This document shows, in pieces, positions 6,823-15,676 of a stretch of DNA of 18,780 nt; within the stretch, counting starts at the first letter, position 1, and every line of letters begins with the position of its first letter. The stretch lies in assembly GCA_009885275.1 (NCBI GenBank), contig VFKY01000131.1:1-18780 (forward strand), in the 5' to 3' direction. The notes under the pieces were generated by a model. The model was not told the origin of the DNA, did not search any database, and worked only from the letters and a program-made list of their open reading frames with translations. The stretch is from Verrucomicrobiota bacterium (GTDB taxonomy: Bacteria > Verrucomicrobiota > Verrucomicrobiia > Verrucomicrobiales > Verrucomicrobiaceae). The translations under genes and the position numbers were made by a program.

Positions 6823-7013
6823 ATTTTGCGGTCAGATCATCTAGATTGATGGCCATCTGAATATCCATATGGCTCTGAGCAAAATCGATATTGCTACACA
6901 GTAAGTTATGTAGAGAGATTACCCCTGAAAGCCTATTTTTAAAAGAAATGCAGAAAGCATTATAACTTTGGCCTAAACAACTCGGTTACCCATCCTATTT
7001 CAAGCAGGATGCT

Positions 7014-7814
7014 TTATTCATTAAGCCACTGCTTGTATGCCGCGCTGATCAGGTAATCCTCCCCCAAAGCCTCTCTCAATGGATCGTCCTCGGCAGAAGT
7101 GGAGAAACCAAGATGGAGGTGTCGTCGCCAGCCTTCGGCATAGGCAAACTTACCGGACATGCGCCCCACTTCAGCGGAGACTTCATCCATGGAAACCAGA
7201 TATGAATCCATCCCCTGACTCACGTCCAGCCAATGTTTTTGGCATTCATGAGCAGCAAGAGCTTGTCGTTTTACCGTATGCACTTCAGTCGTATTGACAT
7301 AGGCCTCAGCATGAATGCGTTTTCCAAGAGGATCACGCAAACCATGCGGCATGGCATGATACACGGTGACATTTTGGAAACTAGCGCCATGGGGAGGGTC
7401 GCTCGGAATATTCGGAATACACCGACCAAATGTAGCCGTGACAGCGAGTCGCGAAGCCGTCATGTGATCCTCCATGTAATCTTGCGGCGCATGTGTCAAT
7501 ACGATGCTCGGCTTTGCCTCCCTAACCACAGCGCTGACCTTGCGTAAATATGACACATCATAAGTTAGCGCCAAATCATCAGAGATAGGCGGGTAAAATT
7601 TGGCTCCAAGAATACCAGCCGCTTCTTGAGCTTCGGCGAGCCGCTTGATCGCCGTCTCACTGGCATTCATCTGTACCGAACCACCCTGACCGCTGCACAA
7701 ATTGATATAGTGAATATCCCACCCCTTTTGCTTAAGCAAAAGCAAGGTTCCAGCGGCAACAAATTCAATGTCATCAGGATGAGCAAAGATAGCGAGAACA
7801 GATTTAGAGGGCAT
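7014..7814 (-). CDS. PIG-L/LmbE family deacetylase
   Basis: Zinc-dependent de-N-acetylase family of 266 aa (GlcNAc-PI, bacillithiol/mycothiol and antibiotic precursors are known substrates; the one here is unknown). The diagnostic N-terminal motif AHPDDIE (residues 11-17) supplies His12 and Asp15 as ligands and Asp14 as the likely base, and the third ligand is His117 in PQDYMEDH. The helix after the motif, the GQGGS loop at 42-46 and a C-terminal YAEGWRRH segment also fit the family. No signal peptide, so cytosolic. ATG 7814 is at the right distance from the motif; no Shine-Dalgarno site precedes it. It diverges from the TPR gene at 8066. About 290 nt of AT-rich noncoding DNA separates it from the coiled-coil gene downstream, and I see no strong terminator there, only a 6-bp CATCCT/AGGATG stem at 6991-7011. 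Confidence 0.9.
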   Translation of the reverse strand: MPSKSVLAIFAHPDDIEFVAAGTLLLLKQKGWDIHYINLCSGQGGSVQMNASETAIKRLAEAQEAAGILGAKFYPPISDDLALTYDVSYLRKVSAVVREAKPSIVLTHAPQDYMEDHMTASRLAVTATFGRCIPNIPSDPPHGASFQNVTVYHAMPHGLRDPLGKRIHAEAYVNTTEVHTVKRQALAAHECQKHWLDVSQGMDSYLVSMDEVSAEVGRMSGKFAYAEGWRRHLHLGFSTSAEDDPLREALGEDYLISAAYKQWLNE

Positions 7815-8065
7815 AGAGTTAGGGGGTTACATCGAACAGCCCCTTCCATGGAGCAAGTTAGCTAATAAATACTATGCACACAGTTTTTGAAAGGTCATCC
7901 TTTGGGTTAATTTGCATCACACAACGCCCGAAAAAGAGCCTCTAGTCCTCCTGTATTACTAAGTCAATTTACTGTGAACCAAGCATTTGCCGCAAATACA
8001 CCATTAATTCCAGTGATGGACAAATCCCACGCAAAGGCTTATTGTTAGCATTTGTTTCCCAAATC

Positions 8066-10126
8066 ATGCATAAAATCCCTTCTACTCTCATCCTCTGCTG
8101 GTTTGCCTTCAGCATATTAAGTGCATTTGGGCAGAGCAATGGCGGTGAAGCTGGCGACATCTATTTCAAGGGCTTCATGTTGAAAAATGAAGCTGAAAAA
8201 CTGGAGCAGGCGGGCGATGTGCGAAGCGCTCAGGAAAAATATAAGCAGGCGTATCAACTCATCAGCACTGTTGCAAAAAACTTCCCAGAGTGGCAACCGG
8301 ATGTCGTGAGCTATCGGCTCAAGGCTATTGAACAAAAGCTTTCGCTAGCCCCCCCTCTGCCCGTCGTTCCGGCATATACCCCGGCACCTTTAGGAACAGC
8401 TCCTGCCGTCCCTCAAACCATCCCCTATACATTGCCTCAAACATCACCAGGTGCTCCGACCGTTGCTGGCGGCATGACTAATCCGCTGGATATGATCAAT
8501 CAGCAGTTTCAAGCACTACAGCAACAAAACGCCCAACTTCAGGCTCAACTAAAACTATACGAAGACGGTTACCGAAATGCACTTCGGGATCGACAACAGT
8601 CCACACAAGATCGTGACTCTTTAGCCAAGCAAATTCAGGAGTTAACTGCAAAAATGGCTGAACTCGAAAAGAAAGCCAAAGAAGGCGATCCCGCGGCCAA
8701 GCTTGAGTTAGAGAAACTGAAGAACGAATCCAAGATGGTGTCTTCATTACTTGATGCCAGTAACAAGCAACTCGCCGAAGCCAATAAATCGATCGAGTCC
8801 CTTCAGAAAGAAAAAGACGCCCTCACTTCTAACCAAACTCGCTTGGAAGACGATCTCACGGTGGCCAAGAAAAACGCCATGGACCCTGAGGATTTGAAAA
8901 AGCTGCTCGCCGATAACTCGCGCCTAAAACAGGAGCTGGAAGTTGCACGCAAGCAAATCGAGACCATTAAAGCAGAAGGTGGCAAAAAAGACGAAGAGAT
9001 CACAAGTTTAAAGGGACAGCTTACCGTTATCCAAGGGGAACTCACCAAGTTACGCCAAGAAAACACCTCTTATCAGGGACAAGTAGCTGATTTAACGGTC
9101 AAGCTGAAAAGCTTGAACCAGCAAATGGAAAAGGTATCCGCCGATAAAGAAATCACTTCTGCTGAGAGCGCTAAGGCGAACAACGACAACAAAATGCTAC
9201 GCGACATTATTTTGCGCCAAATCCGTCAGCAGGAACGACAAAGACAGGCTAAAGAGCTTGTCATCGCTGAAATGAACAAAATGGAAAGCGCCTCCCGCAC
9301 GCTTATGGACAATTTGGAGGAAATGACAAGCGTCAAAATCATGCTTAAAGTCGATGAAGAATCCCTATTCACGGAACCGGAGTTAAAGGAAATCTTTGCC
9401 AGCGCAGCTGTCAGCGCAACGCTTGAAGCAAAAAGCGCTAAGAAACCAGTTATAGCAAAGTCCGGTAAAGATGATGTTTTACCCCTCCCATCGGGAGCTC
9501 CAGAAAATTACAACAATAACACTGAGCAAAAACTGATGACACAGGCTTATGCTGCCATCGAAAAGAACGACTTCAAAACAGCAGAACAGGCTTATCAGGA
9601 CGCGCTGAGAGCCAACCCACGAAATACCGCAGCCTTAGCAAACCTAGCCGGCATCAAGCTTCAGAGCAAACAGCTCAACGAAGCCGAGCTTCTGCTCCAA
9701 AAGTGCCTTGTTTATGAGCCTGAAAACCAGTCTGCACACTATCGCCTTGGTATTTGCTTCTTTCAGCAAAATAAGCTCAATGAAGCGCTAAGTAGTTTTG
9801 AAAAATGTGTGGGGGTAAACAATAACGATGCCTTGTCTCATCACTACCTTGGAATCATCGCCAGTCGAATGGGCAACCGAAGCAAGGCAGAGGTTGAATT
9901 CAAAAGTGCTGTGGCAGCAAACCCTGAGTATGGTGATGCGTATTTCAACCTCGCCGTGCTATACGCGACCACAGACCCTCGCGACATGGTTCTCGCCAAG
10001 AAGAACTACTATAACGCTCTAGCACATGGTATTAAAGAAGATAAGGCCATGGAAAAAATTCTCACCGGAGGTGCCGAGGCAGCACAAGTTGAAAATACAA
10101 ATGGCGGCACGATATCTACTCAGTAG
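8066..10126 (+). CDS. Secreted coiled-coil and TPR protein
   Basis: A 686-aa exported protein of unknown exact role. Order of parts: signal peptide (to about residue 23, ending ILSAFGQ), an N-terminal helical TPR-like region (about 25-92, with AEKLEQAGDVRSAQEKYKQA), a Pro/Thr/Ala-rich linker (92-137), a long coiled coil (about 142-420, glutamine-rich at first then Lys/Glu-rich), a second linker, and four to five TPR units (about 490-660; motifs such as NPRNTAALANLAGIKL and ALSSFEKCV). A coiled coil joined to C-terminal TPRs is also the plan of CpoB/YbgF, which links Tol-Pal to cell-wall synthesis, but the protein is far larger and the similarity is architectural only. ATG 8066 is chosen because it starts the signal peptide; a TTG 24 nt upstream is unlikely. 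The ppiD-like gene follows about 240 nt downstream on the same strand. Confidence 0.85.
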   Translation: MHKIPSTLILCWFAFSILSAFGQSNGGEAGDIYFKGFMLKNEAEKLEQAGDVRSAQEKYKQAYQLISTVAKNFPEWQPDVVSYRLKAIEQKLSLAPPLPVVPAYTPAPLGTAPAVPQTIPYTLPQTSPGAPTVAGGMTNPLDMINQQFQALQQQNAQLQAQLKLYEDGYRNALRDRQQSTQDRDSLAKQIQELTAKMAELEKKAKEGDPAAKLELEKLKNESKMVSSLLDASNKQLAEANKSIESLQKEKDALTSNQTRLEDDLTVAKKNAMDPEDLKKLLADNSRLKQELEVARKQIETIKAEGGKKDEEITSLKGQLTVIQGELTKLRQENTSYQGQVADLTVKLKSLNQQMEKVSADKEITSAESAKANNDNKMLRDIILRQIRQQERQRQAKELVIAEMNKMESASRTLMDNLEEMTSVKIMLKVDEESLFTEPELKEIFASAAVSATLEAKSAKKPVIAKSGKDDVLPLPSGAPENYNNNTEQKLMTQAYAAIEKNDFKTAEQAYQDALRANPRNTAALANLAGIKLQSKQLNEAELLLQKCLVYEPENQSAHYRLGICFFQQNKLNEALSSFEKCVGVNNNDALSHHYLGIIASRMGNRSKAEVEFKSAVAANPEYGDAYFNLAVLYATTDPRDMVLAKKNYYNALAHGIKEDKAMEKILTGGAEAAQVENTNGGTISTQ

Positions 10127-10275
10127 ATCCCGCTGGCTTTTGATGATGACTCAACCTCCTGACTTGGACTCGAATGAGAATATATAGCCGCGATAATGAA
10201 CACGCGGGCAAGTCGTTAAAAAACTCCGGGTAAAATATGTTTAATACAGCTTTTAAGCATTTGCTGGGGCTGCAC

Positions 10276-10302
10276 AACGGAAATATAAGTCTCACTTCCG
10301 TT
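10276..10302. promoter_or_regulatory. Perfect 7-bp inverted repeat upstream of the ppiD-like gene
   Basis: AACGGAA (10276-10282) and TTCCGTT (10296-10302) separated by 13 nt, lying 67 nt before ATG 10369. It is followed by a short A-run, not T, on the plus strand, so it is not an intrinsic terminator of the TPR gene. An operator or an RNA hairpin in the leader is possible. Confidence 0.4.
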
Positions 10303-10368
10303 AAAAACTAATTGACCCCATGCCTAGTGCGGCATTTCTTCCGCGCTCCTTTTCAACCGTCTTATATC

Positions 10369-11907
10369 ATGCTCGCGTTCTTTCGTAAACACCAAGGCAC
10401 CTTCTGGATTGTCATCACCGTTGTTGTTATCATCAGCTTCACTTTTTGGGGAGGCTACAGTCAACCTGATGACAGAAAAAACACCGACAATCAGATCGCC
10501 TTCACACTTTATGGGGACCAATACAATTTTAGCGAAATGTCTCGATTAGAGCGTAATTACGAACTGTCTATGCGTCTAGGCTTGAGGGGCTTCTCAGAAA
10601 CCCTCAGCTTCATCACTCAACGTTATCAGGTCGAAAATCGTGTGCCTTTTGACTTTTCTCTGAATCTGCTCGTCCTCCGTAAGGAGTTGGAGAAAAACGG
10701 TATTCATGCATCTGATGAGGAAATAAAACAGGAGTTCAAGAAGATGCCCGCCTTTCAAGTAAATGGCCAATTTGATGGTTCGCGTGCCGATTTTTTCGAA
10801 AACGATTTAGGCTCCATTGGATTCCGCCAAGCGGATCTCTACCAGTTACTACGCGATTGGATCGGCCTCCAGAAGCTTCAAAAACTGATCGCTGGTAATT
10901 ATGTCGCCCCCAGTTATGTCGCGAAGCAGTATTACTCTGCTGGATATCAAACCATCAAGGTAGCTTCCATACCTTTCGCCACCGAGACATATAAAGCCTC
11001 AGCAAAAGTAAGCGACGAAGAGTTAAAGAAATACTTTGAGGAAAAAAAGGACACTTTCAAAACTTTGGAAAAGCGAGCCTTCAGCTATGTCTTTATTGAA
11101 AAGCCCAATGTCGAAAAAATGAATGCCGAGGATACCGTAAAAGCCCGCAACTCCTATGGTGAAAGAATAAATAACTTTGCTGCCGCCAGCATTGAGCCCA
11201 ATGCCAACTTTGAGGCGCTCGCCAAAAGTGCCAATCCAAGCCTTGAAGTCAAAAGCACGCCTCTCTTTAGTATGGATGCCCCACCTGCTGAATTGAAAGA
11301 TGATTACGCATTGCTAGTGGAAGTATTTCGTAACGATCCCAAAACCCATCCAGTAAGCGACCCCATTGAAAGCAGCAAGGGCTACTATGTTTTCAAGGTA
11401 ACTCAAGTAGATGAACCAAAGCAACAGGATTACGCAACTGTAGAGGGCAAGATTCGTGATGTGCTTATAGCGCAAAAGACGCAAGAAGCCCTCATAAAAG
11501 CGGTCAACGATGCACGCAAACAGGTGGAAGACTCCATCAAAACCGGCAAGACCTTCGAAGATGCAGCAAAGAGTGCTGGACTTGTGCCACAAATGCTCGC
11601 TGAGTTTTCGCCCTCAAATCCAATCACCGATCTTAGTAATGGTAGTGAAATTGCAGCTGAAGCTGAAAAAACTCCCGCCGGTCAGTTCACTAAACCGCTG
11701 AGCACTGACAATGGTGTGATCCTTGTTTACGTCGTCGCCAAAGAACTTCGTAAACGTGAAGATGGCGATAAAAGTAAAACAGGCATTGAAAAATCGCTCA
11801 CCAACTTCAATCAGCGCAACATTTTCAGGGCCTGGTTTGAAGCCCGCCGTAATGATGCCAAAGAGGATGCCAATGCTTTGATGCGCCGCACTCTCGCTGG
11901 ACAGTAA
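10369..11907 (+). CDS. Membrane-anchored PpiD/SurA-type peptidyl-prolyl isomerase chaperone
   Basis: Periplasmic folding factor of 512 aa. A single transmembrane anchor at about residues 11-29 (TFWIVITVVVIISFTFWGG, with a basic MLAFFRKHQ cytosolic end) is followed by a SurA/PpiD-type helical N-terminal domain (about 40-200). A parvulin-like domain follows (about 235-350; GYYVFKVTQV is the usual final strand) and then a second, degenerate half (about 430-460, with PAGQFTKPLSTDNGVILVYVV). The usual parvulin signature is poorly preserved, so chaperone function may outweigh isomerase activity. ATG 10369 is chosen because it starts the anchor; an upstream in-frame extension from 10312 adds a non-homologous leader. 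The TPR gene precedes it and a small TPR gene follows 9 nt after its stop. Confidence 0.9.
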   Translation: MLAFFRKHQGTFWIVITVVVIISFTFWGGYSQPDDRKNTDNQIAFTLYGDQYNFSEMSRLERNYELSMRLGLRGFSETLSFITQRYQVENRVPFDFSLNLLVLRKELEKNGIHASDEEIKQEFKKMPAFQVNGQFDGSRADFFENDLGSIGFRQADLYQLLRDWIGLQKLQKLIAGNYVAPSYVAKQYYSAGYQTIKVASIPFATETYKASAKVSDEELKKYFEEKKDTFKTLEKRAFSYVFIEKPNVEKMNAEDTVKARNSYGERINNFAAASIEPNANFEALAKSANPSLEVKSTPLFSMDAPPAELKDDYALLVEVFRNDPKTHPVSDPIESSKGYYVFKVTQVDEPKQQDYATVEGKIRDVLIAQKTQEALIKAVNDARKQVEDSIKTGKTFEDAAKSAGLVPQMLAEFSPSNPITDLSNGSEIAAEAEKTPAGQFTKPLSTDNGVILVYVVAKELRKREDGDKSKTGIEKSLTNFNQRNIFRAWFEARRNDAKEDANALMRRTLAGQ

Positions 11908-11916
11908 GTCGACTCA

Positions 11917-12258
11917 ATGATTAGCCCCAACACGGAACGCGATGCCTTGTATGACGATGCCAGTGGCCATGTTGCCGTTGGTGAGCTTGATGAAGCCGTA
12001 AAGCTCTACCGGCGTTGCATCGGAATCGATCCTAGCTACTTCGATGGGTGGCATGCTTTAGGTATGGCGCTCATGAAAACCGGAGAGATGAAGGAAGCGA
12101 TTGGCGCAGGCATGATGGCCACCACTCTACAACCCAATGATCTACTTGCTTGGACCGCCCTCTCGCAGATGTATGTCAAAAACGGCCAAATTGCAGAAGC
12201 TGAAGACGCCAAGGGCAAAGCTCGCATCCTCTCGCTCGGCGGCAAGGTTTTGAAGTGA
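11917..12258 (+). CDS. Small TPR-repeat protein
   Basis: A 113-aa cytosolic protein made of about three TPR helix pairs: GHVAVGELDEAVKLYRRCI, then FDGWHALGMALMKTGEMKEAI, then LAWTALSQMYVKNGQIAEAE, with typical Gly, Ala and Pro positions. It has no signal peptide and no catalytic motif, so it should work as a protein-binding adaptor. It begins 9 nt after the stop of the ppiD-like gene and is probably co-transcribed and translationally coupled. metG follows 99 nt downstream. No other family is suggested by the sequence. Confidence 0.9.
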   Translation: MISPNTERDALYDDASGHVAVGELDEAVKLYRRCIGIDPSYFDGWHALGMALMKTGEMKEAIGAGMMATTLQPNDLLAWTALSQMYVKNGQIAEAEDAKGKARILSLGGKVLK

Positions 12259-12334
12259 TCACGGCAAGCTTTCCGTTTTCAATCGTCAGTTTTCATCCAA
12301 CGTAGTGGTCTATCGCCGCTTTTTAAATGCCCGA

Positions 12335-12340
12335 TATACT
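12335..12340 (+). promoter_or_regulatory. Possible -10 box (TATACT) before metG
   Basis: TATACT matches 5 of 6 to TATAAT, 17 nt before ATG 12358, with a 99-nt gap to the previous gene. I see no good -35. If real it gives a very short leader without a Shine-Dalgarno site. Confidence 0.25.
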
Positions 12341-12357
12341 CATTATCTATATTTCTC

Positions 12358-13950
12358 ATGTCCAAGCCCTATTACATCACCACTGCCATTGATTACACAA
12401 ACGCACCTCCACACATAGGTCATGCTTATGAAAAAGTGTTGGCTGATGTCATGACGCGATTTCAACGGCTCAATGGGCGCGAGGTTTACTTTCTCACTGG
12501 CGTTGACCAACATGGACAAAAAGTGCAAAAGAGCGCAGAAAATGCCGGGCTCAGTCCCAGGGATTTTGTAACCAATGTCACTGAAAAATTCACTTCTCTC
12601 TGGGAACAACTTAATGTGCAATATGACGGGTGGGCCGCAACCACCGATGAAAAACATATTCGTGTCGTCCAAGCCATGCTGCAGAAACTACATGATTGCG
12701 GTCAACTCTATAAGCAAAGTTACAAGGGCTTCTATAGCGTGCGACAGGAACAATTTCTCACCGATAAAGAGCGTGGTCCCGATGGTGTGTTCGGCGAGGA
12801 ATGGGGTGAAGTTGAAGAACGTGAAGAGGAAAACTGGTATTTTCGCCTTAGTCAACATATCGACTGGCTTCGTGAATTTATTAAAAGCCATCCCGATTTC
12901 ATTTTCCCCTCATTTCGTGCAAATGATGTGCTCAATGCGCTGGAGAACTCCGTCGGTCAGGACTTGTGCATATCTCGTCCGATAGAGCGACTCAGTTGGG
13001 GTATTCCCCTGCCCTTCGATGATCGGTTTGTGAACTATGTCTGGTTTGATGCCCTCACAAACTATATCAGTTTTGCGGGTTATCTCGCGGAAGAAGTAGG
13101 CAATGAAAACATGCCCGACTTCAAACGCCTCTGGCCGTCAGAAGCTCACATCATTGGCAAAGACATACTAGTTCCCGCTCATGCCATTTATTGGCCCATT
13201 ATGCTTCATGCACTTGGCTTCTCCGATGAAATGATGCCCAAGCTCATTGTTCATGGCTGGTGGAATATTCGTGGCAAAAAAATGAGCAAGAGCCTCGGCA
13301 ATGTTGTGGACCCAAGCAATGTCGCCAATATTTTCACTGCCGAAGGTCTGCGCTACTATCTCATGCGTGACATGGCCACAGGCTTTGATGCCGACCTCAA
13401 TGAGGAACGCATGGAAATGGCTTATAACAAGGAACTTGCCAAAGGTTTAGGTAACCTGCTCCAACGCGCACTCAGTATGGCTCAAAAATACGCTGGCGGC
13501 ACATTAAGTGTTTCGGATTACGACGACGAGATCAATCAGGCTCTGCGCAAGACCGTCACAGAGGCTCCCTCACAATATATTGAAAAAATGGAAGCTTGGG
13601 CGATTCACGATGGCATCGCCGAAGCTTGGAAGATTGTCTCTCATGCCAACCAGTATGTCGAAGTAACCCAACCCTTTAAGTTAGATAAAAATGACCCCGA
13701 ACAAGCGCTACGTCTTAGCAGTGTCCTCTATTATCTCGCAGAATCCCTCGTTCATGTCAGCGTCCTTTTGAGCCCCGTCATTCCCAATGCGTGTGTGAAA
13801 ATGCGCGAACAGCTCGGCTGGACAATGCCAGATGGATTCAAGGTCACCGACCTACAGTGGGGGCTTTTGAAAGACGGGCACCAACTGAATCAACCTGTGC
13901 CTTTGTTCCCGCGCCTCGATCTTCCTACCGAAGAGTCCAAGCCCACTTGA
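12358..13950 (+). CDS. metG: Methionyl-tRNA synthetase
   Basis: Charges tRNA-Met with methionine (class Ia aminoacyl-tRNA synthetase), 530 aa, cytosolic. Visible signatures: HIGH at residues 19-22 in NAPPHIGHAYEKVL, and KMSKS at 308-312 in RGKKMSKSLGN. The usual Cys-x2-Cys zinc knuckle is absent: at 126-131 the sequence is YSVRQE, so the cysteine positions are Ser127 and Gln130. The loop that follows contains no cysteines. Zinc-free MetRS types of this kind exist in Alphaproteobacteria and Actinobacteria. The anticodon-binding helical domain occupies about 375-500. The C-terminal EMAP/OB tRNA-binding domain of E. coli MetRS is missing, so the enzyme is of the short form. ATG 12358 fits the family start. 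The stop lies 1 nt from that of the convergent yqgE-like gene. Confidence 0.97.
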   Translation: MSKPYYITTAIDYTNAPPHIGHAYEKVLADVMTRFQRLNGREVYFLTGVDQHGQKVQKSAENAGLSPRDFVTNVTEKFTSLWEQLNVQYDGWAATTDEKHIRVVQAMLQKLHDCGQLYKQSYKGFYSVRQEQFLTDKERGPDGVFGEEWGEVEEREEENWYFRLSQHIDWLREFIKSHPDFIFPSFRANDVLNALENSVGQDLCISRPIERLSWGIPLPFDDRFVNYVWFDALTNYISFAGYLAEEVGNENMPDFKRLWPSEAHIIGKDILVPAHAIYWPIMLHALGFSDEMMPKLIVHGWWNIRGKKMSKSLGNVVDPSNVANIFTAEGLRYYLMRDMATGFDADLNEERMEMAYNKELAKGLGNLLQRALSMAQKYAGGTLSVSDYDDEINQALRKTVTEAPSQYIEKMEAWAIHDGIAEAWKIVSHANQYVEVTQPFKLDKNDPEQALRLSSVLYYLAESLVHVSVLLSPVIPNACVKMREQLGWTMPDGFKVTDLQWGLLKDGHQLNQPVPLFPRLDLPTEESKPT

Positions 13951-13951
13951 G

Positions 13952-14533
13952 TTAGTTCAGAGACAAATCCGCAGGCATTTGAGCCAGTAGTTTGTAGTAA
14001 GGACCAAGATCACCTAGAATGTTTTCCCACATCTCTGCCGGATGTTGTTGCGTGATTGCCTTAGCAAGGGGGCGACAAGATATCCAAGAGTGTTGTTCCA
14101 ATTCATTTTCCAACTGCCCTTCCGTCCAACCAGAGTAACCGATAAATCCTCGCACAATGCGACCTTTTTCAAGCTCCTTAATCGCCTGTTCCGTTGATAG
14201 GTGAGTTTGCACTTTGAGTATCCGTTTTTTTACGTTCCATTCGATTGCGGCAAACGAAAGCTTGTTGGTACCTACAGGCCCCCCGAGAAATACTGGAATG
14301 TCACCCAAAGCACCTAGCTTTTCATCCTCCAACAAATCGGACACCCGTTTGTCGAGTGGTCGATTCAATATATATCCAAAAGCACCTTCCTCAGAAGTGT
14401 GTGTCGCGAGCAGCAAGACAGTGTGAAAAAAATTCGGGTCTCGCAATGAAGGTGCTGCCAACAATAATGATCCACTTAGTGACGCGGGATTAAATTCATC
14501 TGGGTTCATAGGCAGAAGGTAATATTGGAACAT
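13952..14533 (-). CDS. YqgE/AlgH family protein (DUF179)
   Basis: A 193-aa member of the DUF179 family, whose function is unsettled; in Pseudomonas algH was linked to alginate and other regulation. Family marks: SGSLLLAAPSLRDPNFFHTV at the N-terminus, GAFGYILNRPL (about 50-60), VFLGGPVG (about 83-90), RGFIGYSGWTEGQLENEL near 130-147 and the Trp-rich C-terminal part. No signal peptide or membrane segment. ATG 14533 has an AGGG 5 nt upstream as a weak ribosome site; ATG 14509 (MNPDEF) is an alternative and both keep the conserved core. The gene is convergent with metG, 1 nt away, and divergent from trpD. Confidence 0.95.
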   Translation of the reverse strand: MFQYYLLPMNPDEFNPASLSGSLLLAAPSLRDPNFFHTVLLLATHTSEEGAFGYILNRPLDKRVSDLLEDEKLGALGDIPVFLGGPVGTNKLSFAAIEWNVKKRILKVQTHLSTEQAIKELEKGRIVRGFIGYSGWTEGQLENELEQHSWISCRPLAKAITQQHPAEMWENILGDLGPYYKLLAQMPADLSLN

Positions 14534-14638
14534 TAATGCCCTACACGTCTTACGGCAAGACTTTGCATTTAGATGTTTTTTTTAAATGTGACTAAACCGG
14601 AGTTTGCCATACGCGCCACTCTCCTGCAAATTCATCTC

Positions 14639-15676
14639 ATGCGTGACATCGAGCTCCAATTAAAGGAAGGCATAGACCTTAGTCCCACTCAAGTGAAGAC
14701 CGTTGCTGCATTTCTTTTGGATCCAAATCCAGAATCTGAACCTAAAGTATCACTGCTGCAAGCTCTCTCCATGAAAGGGGAAACCCCTGCAGAGATCGCT
14801 GCCTTTGTGAACGAATTCCTCGCTCAATCAATCGATCCAAACATTGATTCAACCAAATTATCAGGCCCTGTCTTGGATGTTGTAGGCACCGGTGGCGACA
14901 AACTTAATCTCTTCAACGTTTCGAGTACCGCCATGTTTATTCTTGCCGCAGGCGATGTCTGCGTCATCAAACATGGTAACCGTGGCATCACCAGTAAAAG
15001 TGGCGGGGCCGATGTACTAGAAGCCATGGGTGTTAAAATTGATCTCGCGCCTAAGGATCTGGCTCGTAGCGTTAGAGATGTTGGCTTGGGCTTTATTTTT
15101 GCCCCACTCTACCACCCCGCATTCAAAGCGGTGGCTGAAGCACGCAAAATACTCGCGTCAAAAGGACAACGAAGCATCTTTAACATCCTTGGTCCCCTCC
15201 TCAATCCCGCTCGCCCCGATCATCAATTGATTGGAGTCTTTGATGAAAAGCTTGTCCCCGTCTTTGCTGATATTCTGATGCAACTGGGGCGCAAGGCGGC
15301 ATGGGTGGTTCATGGATCAACGGAAAGCGGACAAGGAATGGATGAGCTCTCAACGCTCGGCCAAAACAATGTGGCCTGCCTCACCGCTGGTAAAATTGAA
15401 CTGAAAACATTGAATCCTATGGACTACGGATTTGCCTCCGCTACGCTCGCAGATCTCGCTGGTGGCGGACCTGCTGAGAATGCAGAAATACTCGAAGGCA
15501 TTCTCGCAGGAAGACTTAAAGGACCAAAACGTGATCTTGCAGTTTTCAATGCCGCCGCGGGCTTCGTCATTGTGGGTAAGGCTAAAAACCTTAGCGAAGG
15601 TCGAGCGATGGCAGAAGATTTGATTAATCGTGGAGCCGCTCATGCCAAACTCCGCGCCGTCATTGACTGGTGTTAA
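14639..15676 (+). CDS. trpD: Anthranilate phosphoribosyltransferase
   Basis: Transfers phosphoribosyl from PRPP to anthranilate, the second step of tryptophan synthesis; 345 aa, usual length. Signatures: GTGGDK (residues 83-88, PRPP pyrophosphate loop), KHGNR (111-115) and SKSGGADVLE (119-128), then FAPLYHPAFK (near 162), GQRSIFNILGPLLNPA (near 180) and the VVHG-x-x-GMDE motif near 255. ATG 14639 gives the family start (MRDIELQLKEG); an in-frame ATG at 14573 would add 22 non-conserved residues. No other trp gene is present in the window, so the pathway is dispersed. TrpD paralogs (TrpD2/YbiB) exist, but the GTGGD and NLFN-VSS motifs are those of true TrpD. It shares its stop codon bases with the convergent GTPase gene. 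Confidence 0.94.
   Translation: MRDIELQLKEGIDLSPTQVKTVAAFLLDPNPESEPKVSLLQALSMKGETPAEIAAFVNEFLAQSIDPNIDSTKLSGPVLDVVGTGGDKLNLFNVSSTAMFILAAGDVCVIKHGNRGITSKSGGADVLEAMGVKIDLAPKDLARSVRDVGLGFIFAPLYHPAFKAVAEARKILASKGQRSIFNILGPLLNPARPDHQLIGVFDEKLVPVFADILMQLGRKAAWVVHGSTESGQGMDELSTLGQNNVACLTAGKIELKTLNPMDYGFASATLADLAGGGPAENAEILEGILAGRLKGPKRDLAVFNAAAGFVIVGKAKNLSEGRAMAEDLINRGAAHAKLRAVIDWC

Noticed and set aside
6991..7011. CATCCT/AGGATG stem as terminator of the LmbE-type gene
   Set aside because: Only six base pairs with a 9-nt loop and no T-run on the minus strand; too weak to call.
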